Positions 1 to 10,282 of a stretch of 26,843 nucleotides of DNA are shown here, one piece after another (within the stretch, counting starts at the first letter, position 1; every line of letters starts with the position of its first letter). A program made the position numbers and the translations under genes. The notes below the pieces were generated by a model that was not told the origin of the DNA, did no database searches, and saw only the letters and a program-made list of their open reading frames with translations. This DNA comes from Woeseiaceae bacterium. GTDB lineage: Bacteria > Pseudomonadota > Gammaproteobacteria > Steroidobacterales > Woeseiaceae. The stretch is from assembly GCA_002728725.1 (NCBI GenBank), contig PBVS01000053.1, positions 7,279 through 34,121 of the forward strand, written 5' to 3'.

Positions 1-357
1 TTTTTGAGAAAAGAGGAGATTATTTTAGTGGATGGAAAACTTAGGTTCGATCAATTTTCTTCTTCATGGCAGGTAAATGCAGAAAAAGTGAGGATGATCG
101 ATGATGTAATAGAGGAGAAAGCAAGAATCCTAACTATTGATTTAGATGAAAATCATAATTATCTTTTGATAGAAAAAATTAAGAATGCATTGACTGCGAG
201 TGAGCAGGGAGAATGTCAGGTTGCGATAAACTATGAGAACAGTTCTGCAATCGGAAGAGTGGAGCTTGGTGATGACTGGAAAATTCTTCCAACAACTAAG
301 CTGAGAAAAGATCTTGAAGAGCTGATCGGAAAAAACTCATTCAACCTAAGTTATTAG
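1..357 (+). CDS. dnaE: DNA polymerase III alpha subunit, C-terminal fragment (5' truncated by window edge)
   Basis: This open frame runs in from the window edge (frame 1) and ends at TAG, so only about the last 118 residues of a protein of roughly 1,150 are visible. The segment VDGKLRFDQF...W followed by A-E-K-V-R-MIDD matches the end of the OB-fold and the C-terminal region of bacterial DnaE, the catalytic subunit of the replicative polymerase. The polymerase and PHP domains lie outside the window. The following accA and tilS are the usual gammaproteobacterial dnaE neighbours, which supports the call. The TTG at position 4 is only an internal codon, not a start. Confidence 0.88.
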   Translation, partial: FLRKEEIILVDGKLRFDQFSSSWQVNAEKVRMIDDVIEEKARILTIDLDENHNYLLIEKIKNALTASEQGECQVAINYENSSAIGRVELGDDWKILPTTKLRKDLEELIGKNSFNLSY

Positions 358-405
358 ATAACATGATAAGATGATTGAATATGAAAATACTTTTTGCCAG
401 TTTCT

Positions 406-1362
406 ATGATTGAAAATAAATTCCTTGATTTTGAAAAACCAATTGCTGAGATTGAAGCTAGATTGGATGAGCTGAATTATATTGATGATTCAGAAGAAAA
501 TATTTCACAGGAAATAACAAAATTAGAGAAACAAAATTTCGATGTTACCAATAAGATATATTCAAATCTTACAGACTGGCAAATTACACAAGTATCAAGA
601 CATCCAATGAGGCCCTATTCTAATGATTATCTCTCTTTGGTATTTGATGATTTTATTGAATTACACGGAGACAGAATGTTTTCAGATGATGCGGCAATTA
701 TAGGTGGTTTATGCAGATTAGATGGTAGATCCCTTATGTTTATTGGGCATCAGAAGGGTCGCGATACAAAGGAAAGAGTCAGAAGGAATTATGGTATGCC
801 TAGGCCAGAGGGTTATAGAAAATCTCTAAGATTGATGAAGCTGGCTGAAAAATTTGACTTACCGGTTATCACATTCATTGATACTCCTGGTGCATATCCA
901 GGACTTGGAGCAGAAGAACGAGGTCAGAGTGAGGCGATAGCAAAGAATCTATTAGAAATGTCTAGTCTTTCCACGCCAATCATCTCAGTAGTAATTGGTG
1001 AAGGTGGATCTGGTGGCGCTCTCGCAATAGGTGTCGCAGATAAATTAATGATGCTCGAATACAGTATCTATTCGGTTATTTCTCCAGAGGGTTGCGCATC
1101 AATTTTATGGAAGAATTCAGACTTAGCTGAAAAAGCTGCAGGTTCAATGCATATCACCTCCAATAAGTTAGAAAAAATTGGACTCATAGATGAGATAATA
1201 AGAGAGCCTCTTGGAGGTGCTCATCGAGATATTAAGAAAATGTCTCATGATTTAAGAGATACCCTAATCCGTAGCTTGAGTGAATTGATGAAAACTAGTA
1301 AAGATCAACTTTTAGCTGAAAGAGGAAAAAAGATTGCAGGATATGGCGAATTTACACAGTAA
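406..1362 (+). CDS. accA: Acetyl-CoA carboxylase carboxyltransferase subunit alpha
   Basis: AccA is the alpha half of the AccA2D2 carboxyltransferase, which moves CO2 from carboxybiotin on AccB to acetyl-CoA to make malonyl-CoA, the first step of fatty acid synthesis. The N-terminus [18 protein letters not shown] is typical of the family. The crotonase-like core includes [12 protein letters not shown] and the glycine-rich [12 protein letters not shown], which forms the oxyanion hole and CoA site. I chose the ATG at 406 over the upstream TTG at 394: the ATG gives 318 residues, close to the E. coli length of 319, and the conserved N-terminus begins right after it. No clear Shine-Dalgarno is visible. 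The gene follows dnaE by 48 bases and tilS follows 15 bases later. Confidence 0.96.
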   Translation: MIENKFLDFEKPIAEIEARLDELNYIDDSEENISQEITKLEKQNFDVTNKIYSNLTDWQITQVSRHPMRPYSNDYLSLVFDDFIELHGDRMFSDDAAIIGGLCRLDGRSLMFIGHQKGRDTKERVRRNYGMPRPEGYRKSLRLMKLAEKFDLPVITFIDTPGAYPGLGAEERGQSEAIAKNLLEMSSLSTPIISVVIGEGGSGGALAIGVADKLMMLEYSIYSVISPEGCASILWKNSDLAEKAAGSMHITSNKLEKIGLIDEIIREPLGGAHRDIKKMSHDLRDTLIRSLSELMKTSKDQLLAERGKKIAGYGEFTQ

Positions 1363-1377
1363 CATTATTCATCATTT

Positions 1378-2706
1378 ATGTTAAAGCAAGATTCAATAGC
1401 TAATTTTATCAATGAAAATGTAGATCAAAGCTATTCGCCAGCACGATATATTATAGCGTTCAGCGGTGGGCTCGACTCTTCTGCTCTGCTTCATAATATT
1501 GTCTATCTAAAGGAAAAAAAACCAATAATCGCAATTCACGTGAATCATCAGATTAGTGAATACTCAGAAAAATGGGAGAATTACTGTATAGATGCCGCAA
1601 AAGGATATGGTGTAGAAATTTTCGTTGAAAGGGTAACAATAGATAGAAATTCACCAGATGGTATTGAGTGCGAAATGAGGAATAAAAGATACGGAGCCAT
1701 CAGAAAATACATGCAAAAGGGTGATTGTCTGATGACTGGCCATCATAGAGATGATCAAGCTGAGACACTTCTTCTTAGCATGGTCAGGGGCAGCAGTGAG
1801 GATGGTCTATCAGGAATAAAACCTATCCAAAATTTTTATGGAGCGCTTCTACTGAGACCATTATTGAATTTTTCAAGAAAAGATCTTCAGTTATATGCAG
1901 AACAGAATGATCTGAAATGGATAGAGGACCCCTCTAATAAAGACAATTCTATAGATAGAAATTTCCTCAGGAATGACATTCTGCCAAGATTAGAAAATAG
2001 ATGGATGTCCATTGATAAAAGATTCTTTAAGGTGTCAAGGTTGGCATTAGAGTCAAGCGAAAGATCAAACGATCTTGCTAAAATAGATCTCAATACATTA
2101 GGTGATATTGATAGAATTGATGCTGATGGTTTTAGTATGCTGTCACAAAATCGAAGACGTAATTTACTCAGATATATTTTAAAAAGAAGAGGTATTGGGC
2201 AACCGACATTCAATCAAATGATGGATGGTATTAAAATACTCTCTAGTTTGATTAAAAATAAAAAAAACAATCACCTAGAATGGCCCAGTATCGATATATA
2301 CCATTATGATAAAAAACTGTTTTTTGTTGAACAATCTGAATGCATAGATATAAAACAAAAAATAAAAATCTTTCCAGATAAAACCCTAGAACTGGACGGT
2401 AATATGGGCAAATTAAAATTGAGTCCTGCTAATAAAGGAAACATTTCTCCAGAAATTGTAAAACTTGGCTTAGATGTAACCTATAGAAAAGGAGGAGAGA
2501 AAATCAAACCAATTGGAAGAAAGTATACCCATAAATTAAAAAATTTATTTCAAGAAAAAAAAATATACCCCTGGATGAGAGGAAAAATTCCTATACTCAA
2601 ATATAGAAATGAGTTGGTGTGCGTCGGAAATTTGTGGGTTGCGGAAAAATTTCATAAGCAAAATGGTTATTCTCTAATCTGGTCAGAAAAACCTGATATA
2701 AATTAA
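1378..2706 (+). CDS. tilS: tRNA(Ile)-lysidine synthase
   Basis: TilS attaches lysine to C34 of the CAU-anticodon tRNA-Ile, changing its decoding from AUG to AUA and its charging from Met to Ile. The enzyme is essential. The PP-loop motif AFSGGLDSSALLHN lies at about residues 27-40, and MTGHHRDDQAETLLLSMVRG carries the second conserved ATP/tRNA block. At 442 residues the protein is near the E. coli length (about 432) and keeps the C-terminal substrate-binding domains. AUA decoding matters in an AT-rich genome such as this one. The gene sits 15 bases after accA, probably in one transcript. A 172-base gap follows. Confidence 0.95.
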   Translation: MLKQDSIANFINENVDQSYSPARYIIAFSGGLDSSALLHNIVYLKEKKPIIAIHVNHQISEYSEKWENYCIDAAKGYGVEIFVERVTIDRNSPDGIECEMRNKRYGAIRKYMQKGDCLMTGHHRDDQAETLLLSMVRGSSEDGLSGIKPIQNFYGALLLRPLLNFSRKDLQLYAEQNDLKWIEDPSNKDNSIDRNFLRNDILPRLENRWMSIDKRFFKVSRLALESSERSNDLAKIDLNTLGDIDRIDADGFSMLSQNRRRNLLRYILKRRGIGQPTFNQMMDGIKILSSLIKNKKNNHLEWPSIDIYHYDKKLFFVEQSECIDIKQKIKIFPDKTLELDGNMGKLKLSPANKGNISPEIVKLGLDVTYRKGGEKIKPIGRKYTHKLKNLFQEKKIYPWMRGKIPILKYRNELVCVGNLWVAEKFHKQNGYSLIWSEKPDIN

Positions 2707-2739
2707 CGATAAAGATTTTATTTTATTTTTTGCATTGTT

Positions 2740-2768
2740 TTGAAACTAACGATCTGGTAAGTTTTAAA
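2740..2768 (+). promoter_or_regulatory. Candidate sigma70 promoter upstream of pyrG
   Basis: TTGAAA (2740-2745) is followed by a 17-base spacer and TTTAAA (2763-2768). This is a reasonable -35/-10 pair in the longest gap of the window (2707-2878, 172 bases). It would start transcription near 2775 and serve pyrG-kdsA-eno-ftsB. Base composition alone could produce this match, so the call is tentative. Confidence 0.35.
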
Positions 2769-2783
2769 GCCGTCTATACATTT

Positions 2784-4504
<1,721 letters not shown>

Positions 4505-4508
4505 AAAT

Positions 4509-5342
4509 ATGAAGCTAATTGACTTCGACTTCCCGAATCAAAGACCTTTTTTCTTAATATCTGGTAATTGTGTTGTTGAAAGCGAACAGTCAGCAATTGA
4601 CACAGCAGGATATTTAAAGGAGATCACCAATAAACTTGAAATACCATTTATTTATAAATCCTCTTTTGATAAGGCAAATAGAAGTTCGATAGATAGTTTT
4701 AGAGGATTAGGTATTGATGAAGCCCTTAAGATATTGGACTCTGTGAAATCGAAAATTGGTGTACCAATCCTAACTGACGTTCATGAGGACTCTCCAATAA
4801 ATGAAGTAGCAGATGTGGTTGATATTCTTCAAACCCCATCTTTCCTTTGCAGGCAAACTAACTTTATTCTTAATGTCGCTAATCAAGGGAAACCAGTAAA
4901 TATAAAAAAAGGGCAATTCCTATCACCTTCTGAAATGAAAAATGTTGTTGAAAAGGCATATTCCACTGGGAATAAAAAAATAATGGTCTGTGAGAGAGGG
5001 TTTACTTTTGGGTATAACAACCTTGTTTCTGATATGAGAAGCATCCCTATACTCAGAAAATTAGGATGCCCAGTAGTATTTGATGCGACCCATTCAGTCC
5101 AACTTCCCGGAGGGGAGGGCAATAAATCAGGAGGATCAAAGGAGTTCATTCCTGTACTCGCAAGAGCGGCAGTAGCCTCTGGGGTAAGCGGTTTATTTAT
5201 GGAAACTCATAAAAATCCTGATGAAGCCTTAAGTGATGGTGCAAATTCTATACCATTAAACATGATGGAGAAGCTGTTGGATACTTTGCTATCAATTGAT
5301 AGAACGGTAAAGTCTCAGGAATATCTTGAAGATAAAATATGA
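4509..5342 (+). CDS. kdsA: 3-deoxy-8-phosphooctulonate synthase, metal-dependent type
   Basis: KdsA condenses phosphoenolpyruvate with arabinose 5-phosphate to give KDO 8-phosphate, the precursor of the inner-core sugar of lipopolysaccharide. Its presence implies an LPS-bearing Gram-negative cell. [10 protein letters not shown] (about residues 51-60) is the substrate-binding signature. The four ligands of the metal-dependent class are present as Cys21, His195, Glu232 and Asp243, each exactly 10 residues beyond the Aquifex enzyme's C11, H185, E222 and D233 as I recall them. The metal-independent E. coli enzyme has Asn at the Cys position. AAGG sits just upstream of the ATG as a modest ribosome-binding site. 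The gene lies between pyrG and eno. Confidence 0.95.
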   Translation: MKLIDFDFPNQRPFFLISGNCVVESEQSAIDTAGYLKEITNKLEIPFIYKSSFDKANRSSIDSFRGLGIDEALKILDSVKSKIGVPILTDVHEDSPINEVADVVDILQTPSFLCRQTNFILNVANQGKPVNIKKGQFLSPSEMKNVVEKAYSTGNKKIMVCERGFTFGYNNLVSDMRSIPILRKLGCPVVFDATHSVQLPGGEGNKSGGSKEFIPVLARAAVASGVSGLFMETHKNPDEALSDGANSIPLNMMEKLLDTLLSIDRTVKSQEYLEDKI

Positions 5343-5367
5343 TTGATGTTATCCAAATTCAAATCTA

Positions 5368-6660
5368 ATGTTTAGAATATCAAAAATACTCGGGAGAGAA
5401 ATATTAGATTCTAGGGGTAACCCTACTGTAGAGGCTGAACTGTGTTTGGAAGATGGAAGTATAGGTATCGCAGCAGTGCCCTCAGGTGCATCTACAGGTA
5501 TCCGCGAAGCCATTGAATTGAGAGATGGTGATTCAAATAGGTATCTTGGTCTTGGTGTCACTAAAGCTGTAAATAATATAAATAGCAAAATTTCTGGTGC
5601 ACTTCACGACAAGAATATAAGCAATCAAGAGGAGCTTGACCAGTTTCTTGTTGGTCTTGATGGTTCAGAGGATAAATCAAATTTAGGAGCAAACTCCTTG
5701 TTATCAGTATCAATGGCTTTTGCAAAAGCGTGTTCAAACTCACAAAGAATTCCGCTCTATGAATACTTTGGTGATCAAACGAATCTTCCAATACCAATGA
5801 TGAATATAATTAATGGCGGTGCACACGCAAACAATAACATTGATATTCAGGAGTTTATGATAATTCCAGTAAGTGCGCCTAACTTCAAAGAATCCCTCAG
5901 ATACGGTGCTGAAGTTTTTCATTGCTTAAAAAAAGTTCTTAACCAAAAGCAACTTAATACAGCTGTAGGAGATGAAGGTGGTTTTGCGCCTGATTTAAGA
6001 ACGAATGAAGAGGCATTAGATATAATACTGGAAGCCATAAAGAATGTAGGTTTAAAAGAGGGAAAGGATATCCTTTTGGCACTTGATGTTGCGAGTAGCG
6101 AATTTTATAAAGACGGTTATTATCATTTAGACTCTGAAAATCGTAAATTTAATTCAGAAGAGTTCTCTAGCTATCTAGGGAATTTAGTTAATGCTTATCC
6201 AATAATATCAATTGAGGATGGCATGGACGAATCTGATTGGAATGGATGGAAAATTCTATCAGATGAACTAGGGCATAAAATCCAGTTGGTTGGTGACGAC
6301 TTATTTGTCACAAATAAGAAAATTCTTCAGGATGGAGTTGACAAAGAAATAGCAAATTCAATTTTAATTAAGCCAAATCAAATTGGTACAATTACTGAAA
6401 CTATTGAAGCTATCGATCTTGCTATTAAGTCTAATTATGCAGCAATAGTCTCACATCGTTCAGGAGAAACATCAGATACTACCATTTCTGACATTGCAGT
6501 TGGAACAAAAGCGTCTCAAATAAAAACAGGATCCTTATCAAGATCAGATAGGGTGGCAAAATACAATCAATTACTCAGGATTGAAGAGAGTTTAGGTAAT
6601 AGAGCAACTTTCGATGCAAAGAATGCATTTGCTGTTCCTTTTCTAAATAACGATACATAA
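5368..6660 (+). CDS. eno: Enolase (phosphopyruvate hydratase)
   Basis: Enolase interconverts 2-phosphoglycerate and phosphoenolpyruvate. In proteobacteria it can also be a subunit of the RNA degradosome. The N-terminus [20 protein letters not shown] is unmistakable. The general acid/base pair appears as Glu203 in GDEGGFAP and Lys335 in LIKPNQIGT. Metal-binding segments [11 protein letters not shown] and VGDDLFVTN, and the signature [18 protein letters not shown], are intact. The length is 430 residues (E. coli 432). Upstream kdsA also uses phosphoenolpyruvate, the enolase product. No Shine-Dalgarno is visible before the ATG. Confidence 0.98.
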   Translation: MFRISKILGREILDSRGNPTVEAELCLEDGSIGIAAVPSGASTGIREAIELRDGDSNRYLGLGVTKAVNNINSKISGALHDKNISNQEELDQFLVGLDGSEDKSNLGANSLLSVSMAFAKACSNSQRIPLYEYFGDQTNLPIPMMNIINGGAHANNNIDIQEFMIIPVSAPNFKESLRYGAEVFHCLKKVLNQKQLNTAVGDEGGFAPDLRTNEEALDIILEAIKNVGLKEGKDILLALDVASSEFYKDGYYHLDSENRKFNSEEFSSYLGNLVNAYPIISIEDGMDESDWNGWKILSDELGHKIQLVGDDLFVTNKKILQDGVDKEIANSILIKPNQIGTITETIEAIDLAIKSNYAAIVSHRSGETSDTTISDIAVGTKASQIKTGSLSRSDRVAKYNQLLRIEESLGNRATFDAKNAFAVPFLNNDT

Positions 6661-6664
6661 TTTT

Positions 6665-6943
6665 ATGGAAAATATTCGATGGATAATTTTAGTGCTATCA
6701 ATAATCACTATTTTTTTGCATATTAATATATGGGTTTCAGAGAATGGGTACCAGAGAATTCGCTCACTTTCCTCTCAAATTAATGACCAGAGAGAAATTA
6801 ATCAAGTTTTAAGAGATCGGAATAATGCTCTTCAGGCAGAAATTGATAATCTTCGGAGTGGAAATGAATCAATTGAAGAAAGAGCGAGGAGTGATCTAGG
6901 ATTTGTAAAAGATGATGAGATATATTATTTTGTTGTAGAGTAA
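6665..6943 (+). CDS. ftsB: Cell division protein FtsB
   Basis: FtsB is a small bitopic inner-membrane protein that joins FtsL and FtsQ in the divisome and helps activate septal peptidoglycan synthesis. One hydrophobic segment spans about residues 4-22. A periplasmic coiled coil follows at about 30-68, containing RDRNNALQAEIDNL. The conserved tail includes ESIEERARSDLGFVKDDEIYYFV. At 92 residues it is a little shorter than the E. coli protein (103). It begins 4 bases after eno, the standard gammaproteobacterial position. The ispD gene that usually follows is absent here. Confidence 0.93.
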   Translation: MENIRWIILVLSIITIFLHINIWVSENGYQRIRSLSSQINDQREINQVLRDRNNALQAEIDNLRSGNESIEERARSDLGFVKDDEIYYFVVE

Positions 6944-6947
6944 TTTT

Positions 6948-7502
6948 TTACCCCCTCTTTAATAAGACGTATAAGGCACCGGTTCCCCCATCATGTTGAC
7001 GTGCTGAAACATAAGCCAATACTTGTTTCCATTTTTTTAGTGATCTCTTGACCTCATCTTTTATAACTGGGCCTCTTTCACCTGATCCTAAACCTTTTCC
7101 ATGTATTATTCGAACACATCTATGATTACTTAGTATTGAATGATTGATAAATGATTTAAGAGCATCACTTGCCTGATTTAGGTTTAAACCATGAAGATCA
7201 AGTTCTGATTCTACGCTGATTTGACCCTTCTCAAGTTTTTTGAGGATTCTATAATCTATACCTTTTCGATGAAATCTCAGGAAAGCTGATGTTGATTTTT
7301 CTTGATCCTCAATATCACAATTGAGTGTTTCTGTTAAAACATCTCGCTGATCTATTTGAGTAAATCTTGCTTTTGCAATAGGTTTTTTTTTGAAATATTG
7401 TTTCTTGTTTTCTTTTAGTGGTACCGAGTTTTTCACAGTATTTCGAAACAATTCACGGTCTTCTGGTGATATACTTATTTCGTCTTTATTTTTAGTTGTC
7501 AT
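6948..7502 (-). CDS. Smr-domain protein (SmrA/SmrB-like putative endonuclease)
   Basis: The C-terminal Smr domain (about residues 98-183) has the two signatures of the family: DLHG at 102-105 and HGKG at 134-137, with a closing GGTGALYVLL. In E. coli, SmrB cleaves mRNA between collided ribosomes. Here the HDGGTGALYV ending looks more like SmrA, while the DLHG box is the catalytic motif seen in SmrB, so I do not assign a specific symbol. The N-terminal half is lysine-rich and poorly conserved, with an EDRELFR motif near residue 14 typical of proteobacterial Smr proteins. The stop codon is 4 bases from the end of convergent ftsB. The gene diverges from surE. Confidence 0.88.
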   Translation of the reverse strand: MTTKNKDEISISPEDRELFRNTVKNSVPLKENKKQYFKKKPIAKARFTQIDQRDVLTETLNCDIEDQEKSTSAFLRFHRKGIDYRILKKLEKGQISVESELDLHGLNLNQASDALKSFINHSILSNHRCVRIIHGKGLGSGERGPVIKDEVKRSLKKWKQVLAYVSARQHDGGTGALYVLLKRG

Positions 7503-7532
7503 CTTAATTGCTCAACTTATTTGATGTAACTC

Positions 7533-7551
7533 ATCATACCATTGGTATACA
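7533..7551. promoter_or_regulatory. Candidate bidirectional extended -10 promoter (smr / surE)
   Basis: The perfect inverted repeat ATACCA-T-TGGTAT (7536-7548) places TG-G-TATACA (7543-7551) on the plus strand and TG-G-TATGAT (7541 to 7533) on the minus strand. Both read as extended -10 boxes pointing away from each other. Predicted starts near 7558 for surE and 7526 for smr would give leaders of about 32 and 24 bases. No convincing -35 box is visible on either side. The rest of the 87-base divergent gap shows nothing else I can name. Confidence 0.35.
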
Positions 7552-7589
7552 AGATAGATATATGGACTAATTTGGATTATTGATATTAG

Positions 7590-8336
7590 ATGATTATTTT
7601 ATTAAGCAATGATGATGGTTACAATGCGAATGGTATAAACGTTTTATCGAAATCTTTAGATCAAATCGCACGCGTAATTTTTTGCGCTCCGATGAAGAAT
7701 CATTCTGGGTCGAGTAGCTCTTTATCCCTTCGCAAAGATATCAGTGTAAAACAAATTGAAAAAGATGTTTTTGTTGTTAACGGTACTCCAGCAGATACTG
7801 TTCATCTGGGATTATCAGGATTCCTAGATGTCACTCCTGATCTAGTTGTATCAGGTATTAATCATGGCGCAAATCTCGGAGAAGACATACTTTATTCAGG
7901 CACTGTAGCTGCTGCGATTGAAGGGAGAGTTCTTGAAATGCCTTCAATTGCTGTTTCCTCGTTAGGAGATACAGAAAGAGATTTTAAAGTCGCCGCTAGA
8001 GTTACGATTGAGCTAATCCAAAGACTAAAAAAATACTCATTACCTAAAGGCACAATTTTAAATGTCAACGTTCCAGCAATAAATTATGATGAAATTAATG
8101 GTTTTTGTATTACCAGGCTGGGCAATCGCCATCGATCTTATCCAATCAAAAAAGTTTCCAAAGATAAGTCAGAGAGAGTTTTTCAGATTGGGTTACCAGG
8201 AAAGGGTCGTGACGCAGGGCCCGGAACAGACTTTTATGCAATACAGCACAACTCTGTCTCAATTTCACCTTTGCATATAGACATGACTCATCATGCAATT
8301 TTTAATAACACGGAAAGATGGCTGTCTAGAAAATGA
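7590..8336 (+). CDS. surE: 5'/3'-nucleotidase (survival protein SurE)
   Basis: SurE dephosphorylates nucleoside monophosphates, and in some species short polyphosphate. It is linked to stationary-phase survival in E. coli. The metal site is visible as Asp8-Asp9 in LSNDDGYNANG, Ser39 in NHSGSSSSLSL and Asn91 in SGINHGANLGEDI. The length is 248 residues (E. coli 253). It overlaps pcm by ATGA, the classic surE-pcm coupling, and heads the surE-pcm-yqaA-nlpD unit. A bidirectional -10 candidate lies about 40 bases upstream. No Shine-Dalgarno is apparent. Confidence 0.96.
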   Translation: MIILLSNDDGYNANGINVLSKSLDQIARVIFCAPMKNHSGSSSSLSLRKDISVKQIEKDVFVVNGTPADTVHLGLSGFLDVTPDLVVSGINHGANLGEDILYSGTVAAAIEGRVLEMPSIAVSSLGDTERDFKVAARVTIELIQRLKKYSLPKGTILNVNVPAINYDEINGFCITRLGNRHRSYPIKKVSKDKSERVFQIGLPGKGRDAGPGTDFYAIQHNSVSISPLHIDMTHHAIFNNTERWLSRK

Positions 8337-8998
8337 AATTTGATGAATCACAGCGTGGCATTGGGATGACATCAGAGAGAACGCGTGAAAGACTCATTGA
8401 TAGACTAAAGGAGCAGGGAATTAAGTCTCGAATTGTATTAGATCAGATAAAAAAAGTACCAAGACATATTTTTGTAGATGAGGCGCTGTCTAGCCGTGCT
8501 TATGAAGATACTGCACTCCCAATTGGCCATGGTCAAACCATCAGTCAACCCTATATAGTTGCGAGGATGACTGAAGTTTTATTGAATCACGTGAATGGGA
8601 ATAAAATACTTGAAATTGGAACAGGTTGTGGATATCAAACAGCAGTATTATCGCCACTTTTCAAAAAAATATACAGCGTTGAAAGAATCAATCCTCTTTT
8701 AGTTAAAACAAAGAAGAGATTGAGATCTCTGGGTATTTATAATGTAAATTATCGTCATGATGACGGCTGGAATGGCTGGGAAAAATATGGCCCATATGAC
8801 GGAATTATAGTTGCGGCTGCCGCTCCGGAGGTGCCCGAAAAATTGCTACATCAACTTGAGATTGGTGGCACATTGATAATGCCTTTTGGCGAAAAAGAAA
8901 AACAAGAGTTAGTGATTGTCTATCGAGATGGCGATAATTTTGATTTTAAAAGATTGGGAGCGGTAAGCTTTGTTCCTCTCGTAAAAGGTAAGAAGTAG
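8333..8998 (+). CDS. pcm: Protein-L-isoaspartate O-methyltransferase
   Basis: Pcm methylates L-isoaspartyl residues with S-adenosylmethionine and so starts repair of age-damaged proteins. The SAM-binding motif I is LEIGTGCGYQTAVL (about residues 93-106). LPIGHGQTISQPYIVARMTE is the diagnostic active-site stretch and the protein ends with FVPLVKGKK. An internal ATG at 8366 would give 210 residues, nearer the E. coli length of 208. I prefer the start at 8333 because it overlaps surE as ATGA and because GIGMTSERTRERL, which spans the internal Met, resembles the N-terminus of many family members. Confidence 0.95.
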   Translation: MKFDESQRGIGMTSERTRERLIDRLKEQGIKSRIVLDQIKKVPRHIFVDEALSSRAYEDTALPIGHGQTISQPYIVARMTEVLLNHVNGNKILEIGTGCGYQTAVLSPLFKKIYSVERINPLLVKTKKRLRSLGIYNVNYRHDDGWNGWEKYGPYDGIIVAAAAPEVPEKLLHQLEIGGTLIMPFGEKEKQELVIVYRDGDNFDFKRLGAVSFVPLVKGKK

Positions 8999-9008
8999 AT
9001 AATAGTAA

Positions 9009-9581
9009 ATGAATATATTTGATTTTTTGTATAAGAAGATAATCAGTTGGTCAAGAATGCCAAATGCAGATAGATATTTATTCGCATTAAGTTTTTCTGA
9101 GTCTTCCTTTTTTCCTATACCGCCTGATGTCATGTTGATTCCTATGTGCTTAGCCAACAGAAGTAAGATCTGGTATTTGGCAGGAATAACAACAATAAGT
9201 TCAGTATTGGGAGGCGTATTAGGTTATCTATTAGGCTATTTGGTATTTGATCTTATTGAAGCATGGTTGATAAATTCTGATTATTGGTCCTCTTATGAAA
9301 CAGCTAGGTTATGGTTTGATAAATGGGGTTTATTTGCTGTACTGCTTGCTGGTTTTTCCCCTATTCCGTATAAAATCTTTACTATTGCAGCAGGAATTAC
9401 AGGAGTAAATATTTTTGGTTTTATTCTGTTTTCTATTCTTGGGAGAGGAGCGAGGTTTTTCTTGATCGCTGCATTAATTTATATGGGTGGCGATGCGTTC
9501 AAACACATAATAGAAAAATATATTAATATTCTAGGATGGTTTATCGTAATTATAGTATTAATATTTTTTTTATTTTTATAA
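9009..9581 (+). CDS. YqaA/DedA-like (VTT-domain) integral membrane protein
   Basis: This 190-residue hydrophobic protein has four to five likely membrane segments, roughly residues 30-48, 56-80, 108-130, 133-160 and 172-190. The motif F-P-I-P-P-D-V-M-L-I-P near residue 35, a second half with SPIPYKIFTIAAG, and the signature GRGARFFLIA place it in the YqaA branch of the DedA/VTT superfamily. Some DedA-family members flip undecaprenyl phosphate or affect membrane homeostasis. The role of this branch is not established. The gene sits between pcm and nlpD, a recurring position for yqaA-type genes in gammaproteobacteria. Confidence 0.85.
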   Translation: MNIFDFLYKKIISWSRMPNADRYLFALSFSESSFFPIPPDVMLIPMCLANRSKIWYLAGITTISSVLGGVLGYLLGYLVFDLIEAWLINSDYWSSYETARLWFDKWGLFAVLLAGFSPIPYKIFTIAAGITGVNIFGFILFSILGRGARFFLIAALIYMGGDAFKHIIEKYINILGWFIVIIVLIFFLFL

Positions 9582-9591
9582 TTAACTGTAT

Positions 9592-10278
9592 ATGAGTATG
9601 AAAAATTTATTAAAAGTAACTGTTCTTGCTTTAATTATCTTAGGATGCGCGTCCAATCAAATTGATCGTGATCAATCAAAAAAACATTTTGTAAGATATG
9701 GTGAAACAATAATTTTTATTGCTTGGAGGTATGGTATTGATCATCAAGATCTTATCAGTTGGAATAATCTCACAAATGAAGGATTGATATACCCAGGGCA
9801 AATATTAGACTTAGAGCCACCTCAAAATTTTACCCGAGTTAATAGAAAAAAAGAGAGTGAGAAAAAACCCGCTGTAAAAACAAATAAAGATAGCATTCAG
9901 AGTAATCGTGATGGATGGGATTTACCAACTGATGGGAAAATAATCAGCAAGTATAATAGTAATTCAGCCACAATGAGCGGTATTGTAGTTGATGGTGTTA
10001 TTGGGCAAGCTATTCTCGCTTCATCAAGTGGCGAGGTTGTTTATGCTGGCAATGATCTACCCGGTTTTGGGCAATTAATAATAATAAAACACAGCGAAAC
10101 TTTTCTGAGTGCCTATGGATACAATCAGGATGTCTATGTGAATGAGGGTCAAAATGTCAAAAAAGGTCAAAAAATTGCGAGCATGGGGTTAAATTCAAAT
10201 CAAGTGCCTTGTTTGTACTTTGAAATAAGACGGTCAGGAAAGCCTATTGATCCTCTTATACTACTCTCAAGTTCTTAG
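9592..10278 (+). CDS. nlpD: NlpD-like lipoprotein with LysM and degenerate M23 domain
   Basis: NlpD is an outer-membrane lipoprotein that activates the amidase AmiC to split septal peptidoglycan. A lipoprotein signal ends in I-L-G-Cys19. A LysM peptidoglycan-binding domain spans about residues 31-75 (VRYGETIIFIAWRYGID...YPGQIL). A basic linker is followed by an M23/LytM fold at about 110-226. The metal-binding positions are lost: the usual Y-x-His is AYGYN (Tyr177) and the usual HxH is LYFEIR (Tyr209). This fits a non-catalytic activator. The start could be Met1 or Met3. The order pcm-yqaA-nlpD is conserved, but rpoS, which normally follows, is absent. Confidence 0.92.
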   Translation: MSMKNLLKVTVLALIILGCASNQIDRDQSKKHFVRYGETIIFIAWRYGIDHQDLISWNNLTNEGLIYPGQILDLEPPQNFTRVNRKKESEKKPAVKTNKDSIQSNRDGWDLPTDGKIISKYNSNSATMSGIVVDGVIGQAILASSSGEVVYAGNDLPGFGQLIIIKHSETFLSAYGYNQDVYVNEGQNVKKGQKIASMGLNSNQVPCLYFEIRRSGKPIDPLILLSSS

Positions 10279-10282
10279 TTTC

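Noticed and set aside
394-405. TTG start for accA at 394
   Set aside because: The ATG at 406 gives the family length and N-terminus; the extra four residues are not conserved.
1887-2213. 108-codon minus-strand open frame inside tilS
   Set aside because: Antisense shadow of a well-supported gene; no family resemblance and no start signal.
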